Assembly: GCA_944321085.1 (NCBI GenBank)
Contig: CALUJY010000002.1
Span: 186,001 to 250,000 of the forward strand
Direction of reading: 5' to 3'
Source of the DNA: an uncultured Barnesiella sp.
GTDB lineage: Bacteria > Bacteroidota > Bacteroidia > Bacteroidales > Barnesiellaceae_A
DNA length: 64,000 nucleotides
Made by a program: the position numbers and the translations under genes. Of this stretch, positions 61,947 to 64,000 are shown piece after piece. Each line of letters starts with the position of its first letter. Positions within the stretch are counted from its first letter, which is position 1. The notes under the pieces are model-generated. The model was given only the letters and a program-made list of their open reading frames with translations. It was not told the DNA's origin and made no database searches.

Positions 61947-64000
61947 AAAATATACTATACCAGCAAAAGGCAGTAAGCGAACTGGTGGAAAAGACCATCG
62001 GGCTGCTTTCGCTCAGCGGCAACCGCCATACACTCATATTCAAGGCACCGACCGGCAGCGGAAAGACCGTTATGGCATCGGAGATGCTTATGCGGCTGAA
62101 TGATGAACTGGCCGAACGCCCGGACGCACCGTTCACCGAAGTGGCATACATCTGGATCGCTCCCAACAAGCTGCATGAGCAGAGCTATTTCAAGATGAAA
62201 AACCATTTCACGGAAACAAAGATTCTGCGCCCCGTGATTTATGACGAGCTTGACCATTCCATAGAAGGATACATACGTCCTGGAGAAATCCTATTCGTAA
62301 ACTGGGAAAGCATCAACAAAGACAACGCAGTGATGGTACGCGAAACAGAACTTTCAGCCTCACTGTATGACATTACCCGCCGTACACAGGAAGATAACGG
62401 CATACCTATCATAGTGATTATAGACGAAGAGCACATGTTCGGAAGCCGTAATGCCAAGAAATCGGAAAAGGTGCTGAGCAACATTTGCCCGAAAGTAGAA
62501 ATCCGTATTTCCGCCACACCGTTGCCGGAATCTACCGCAAAGGCGGAAGAGCAGGTTACAGTGCCGAGAGAAAGGGTGATTGCGGAACAGATGATAAAGG
62601 AAAGCGTCATATTGAATCCCGCATTGGAGTTTAATCCTATGCTTGGCACATTGAACCAGCAACTTATCAGTCTTGCCTTGAAAAAGCGTGAAGAACTGGC
62701 AAAAGCCTACCAGAAAGAAGGCGTTGACATCAATCCGTTGCTTCTCATACAATTGCCCAACGACGGGGAAACGATGACCGGAGATGACAATTCAGTCAAG
62801 GAAGAAGTGCTGACCTATCTTGACAGCATAAAAGGCATCAATGTAGCCAATGGGAAACTTGCAATCTGGCTGAGCAATGAAAAGACAGACAATTTGCAGA
62901 CAATAGCCAACCCGGATGATATTGCCGAAGTCCTGTTGTTCAAGCAGGCCATTGCTTTGGGATGGGATTGCCCGCGAGCTGCCGTCCTGTTGATTTTCCG
63001 AAAGATAGAGAGTTTTACTTTTTCGGCGCAGACCGTAGGACGTATTCTTCGTATGCCGGAGCAACGGTTTTATCAAAACGACATGTTGAACAGAGGATAT
63101 GTCTATACCAACCTGAGCAAGGATATTATCGAGATTGTGAAAGACGATATGGACTATCTGTCGTCGCTTCACGCCGTGCGTCGGATGAATCTAAATAATG
63201 TGTCGCTTGTTTCTGAATACAACGAGCGTACCTCTGCAGACCGTAATCGTCTGGGATCGGACTTCAAGAAAGTTCTTATGGAAACTTTTGAAAGGAACTG
63301 GCTTGTAAAGAACTTTATGCCCTCATTGTTTACAGCAGCTGAACTTGACGGAATAGCCGAAGAAGAAGTAAGCGATGAAGATCGGGAAAGCCAGACCTAC
63401 AAAAATCGTAAAGCCGTAGAGGATAAAATCAATTTCAATGTAAGAAGCATCGGAATAGAGATAGTGGAAGACCTCAGTATCACAGGAGAAGTCGGGCAGA
63501 CCATGATTCGCAACAAGGCAAAATACGTGCGGACCATGCAGGAACTGGATGCCGCTTATATGGCTTTTTGTGCAAAGGAACTTGGAAACGGATATGAAAA
63601 AGTAAGTATAAAGACTTTGGCCGTGGCTCTATTGGAAGTTATGGAGGATTTGTTTGAACTGTTTGAGAGTGATGCCATCAAGGTCATTCTATATCATGCC
63701 AACCGCCCTAAATTTGCGGATATTATAGAAAAGGCACTGAAGCAATATGCCATAGTTCTTTCACGCCGTCGTGCCGCATATCGCGCCAAAGGATATGTGA
63801 AATACACATGGGAAGTTCCGGCAGATAGATTCTACAAGGAAGATACGAACAGCGTGTGTCCGAAGATAGAAAATCATGCGTTGGTGCCATATATCCAGGA
63901 AAACAGAGTGTCTTCACCTGAACAGAAATTTACGACATTCCTTGAGGAAAACACGGAATACATCGACTGGTGGTACAAAAACGGTGATTCAGGGAAACAA
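61943..64000 (+). CDS. res: Type III restriction endonuclease subunit Res (partial, runs off the window)
   Basis: The frame is open from ATG 61943 to the right edge (686 codons, no stop). It is an SF2 helicase-like translocase with Walker A APTGSGKTVM near residue 36, DEEH (IIDEEHMFG) as the Walker B/DEAD box, RISATP as motif III, and RILRMPEQ as motif VI (about residues 370). The C-terminal endonuclease core (PD-(D/E)XK) should lie beyond the edge. Together with Mod it cuts DNA at unmodified sites after ATP-dependent travel. The start overlaps rhuM by 4 bases. No frameshift is seen in the visible part. Confidence 0.85.
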   Translation, partial: MKNILYQQKAVSELVEKTIGLLSLSGNRHTLIFKAPTGSGKTVMASEMLMRLNDELAERPDAPFTEVAYIWIAPNKLHEQSYFKMKNHFTETKILRPVIYDELDHSIEGYIRPGEILFVNWESINKDNAVMVRETELSASLYDITRRTQEDNGIPIIVIIDEEHMFGSRNAKKSEKVLSNICPKVEIRISATPLPESTAKAEEQVTVPRERVIAEQMIKESVILNPALEFNPMLGTLNQQLISLALKKREELAKAYQKEGVDINPLLLIQLPNDGETMTGDDNSVKEEVLTYLDSIKGINVANGKLAIWLSNEKTDNLQTIANPDDIAEVLLFKQAIALGWDCPRAAVLLIFRKIESFTFSAQTVGRILRMPEQRFYQNDMLNRGYVYTNLSKDIIEIVKDDMDYLSSLHAVRRMNLNNVSLVSEYNERTSADRNRLGSDFKKVLMETFERNWLVKNFMPSLFTAAELDGIAEEEVSDEDRESQTYKNRKAVEDKINFNVRSIGIEIVEDLSITGEVGQTMIRNKAKYVRTMQELDAAYMAFCAKELGNGYEKVSIKTLAVALLEVMEDLFELFESDAIKVILYHANRPKFADIIEKALKQYAIVLSRRRAAYRAKGYVKYTWEVPADRFYKEDTNSVCPKIENHALVPYIQENRVSSPEQKFTTFLEENTEYIDWWYKNGDSGKQ

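Larger units (their letters stand above)
52229..64000. mobile_element. Integrative element inserted at the 3' end of mnmE (left end and body; right end outside the window)
   Basis: A tyrosine recombinase (53512-54627) sits about 1.3 kb beyond the intact mnmE stop, behind direct repeats and an HTH protein. Downstream come an excisionase-like HTH gene, a RepA-like ATPase and a restriction-modification cargo operon. These are hallmarks of Bacteroidetes mobilizable elements. Relaxase and transfer genes are not seen, so it is partial or degenerate, or those genes lie to the right. The exact left end is inferred to fall within the last bases of mnmE; no second attachment site is visible in the window. 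Confidence 0.65.

Noticed and set aside
1..64000. tRNA, rRNA genes or CRISPR arrays
   Set aside because: No T-arm signature with paired acceptor ends, no rRNA-like stretch and no regularly spaced repeats were seen when reading both strands.

Overview
The window is a chromosomal segment from a member of the Bacteroidales. I infer a gut Bacteroides-, Barnesiella- or Coprobacter-like lineage and cannot name the genus. The grounds are the TAnnTTTG promoter element seen before many genes, weak Shine-Dalgarno sequences, lipoproteins carrying DUF4493, PCMD and DUF4296 domains, a long isoleucyl-tRNA synthetase, and the gene order ileS - DksA-like - lspA - DUF4296. I saw no rRNA, tRNA or CRISPR array.

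Positions 1-10.8 kb: a membrane glycosyltransferase-like gene (minus strand) faces away from a tightly packed six-gene operon. The operon encodes three DUF4493 lipoproteins (two with a C-terminal PCMD domain), two tandem paralogous outer-membrane beta-barrel proteins and a fourth PCMD lipoprotein. It looks like a cell-surface assembly or binding locus of unknown substrate.

Positions 11-17 kb are housekeeping: an MFS transporter and rlmD (minus strand), and ppdK (plus strand). Positions 17.1-20.7 kb hold a minus-strand accessory cluster: a two-domain protein with UDG-like motifs and a possible nuclease domain, a four-helix membrane protein, a DUF4236 protein and a lipoprotein. A strong promoter and a highly structured, terminator-ended leader or small RNA lie in front of it.

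Positions 20.9-52.3 kb carry mostly core genes: LysE and MATE transporters, a HAD phosphatase, a collagen-like lipoprotein, a GHL10 glycoside hydrolase, the ileS-lspA cluster, a complete RND efflux operon (adaptor, pump, outer-membrane channel), an ABC-F protein, a FtsX/LolE permease, a CPBP protease, folP-cdaA, VanZ, pepT-miaA, a NUC1 nuclease and mnmE. A second candidate small RNA lies at about 33.8-33.9 kb.

From 52.25 kb to the right edge the DNA changes character. An integrative element starts immediately after the 3' end of mnmE. It carries direct repeats, a protein with four excisionase-like HTH units, a tyrosine recombinase, a membrane protein, an excisionase-like HTH protein and a RepA-like ATPase. 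A 1.1 kb gene-poor stretch follows, then cargo: a small membrane protein, a Cro/C1-type regulator and a type III restriction-modification operon (mod - rhuM - res) with a RhuM gene between the two enzyme genes. The res gene and the far attachment site lie beyond the right edge.
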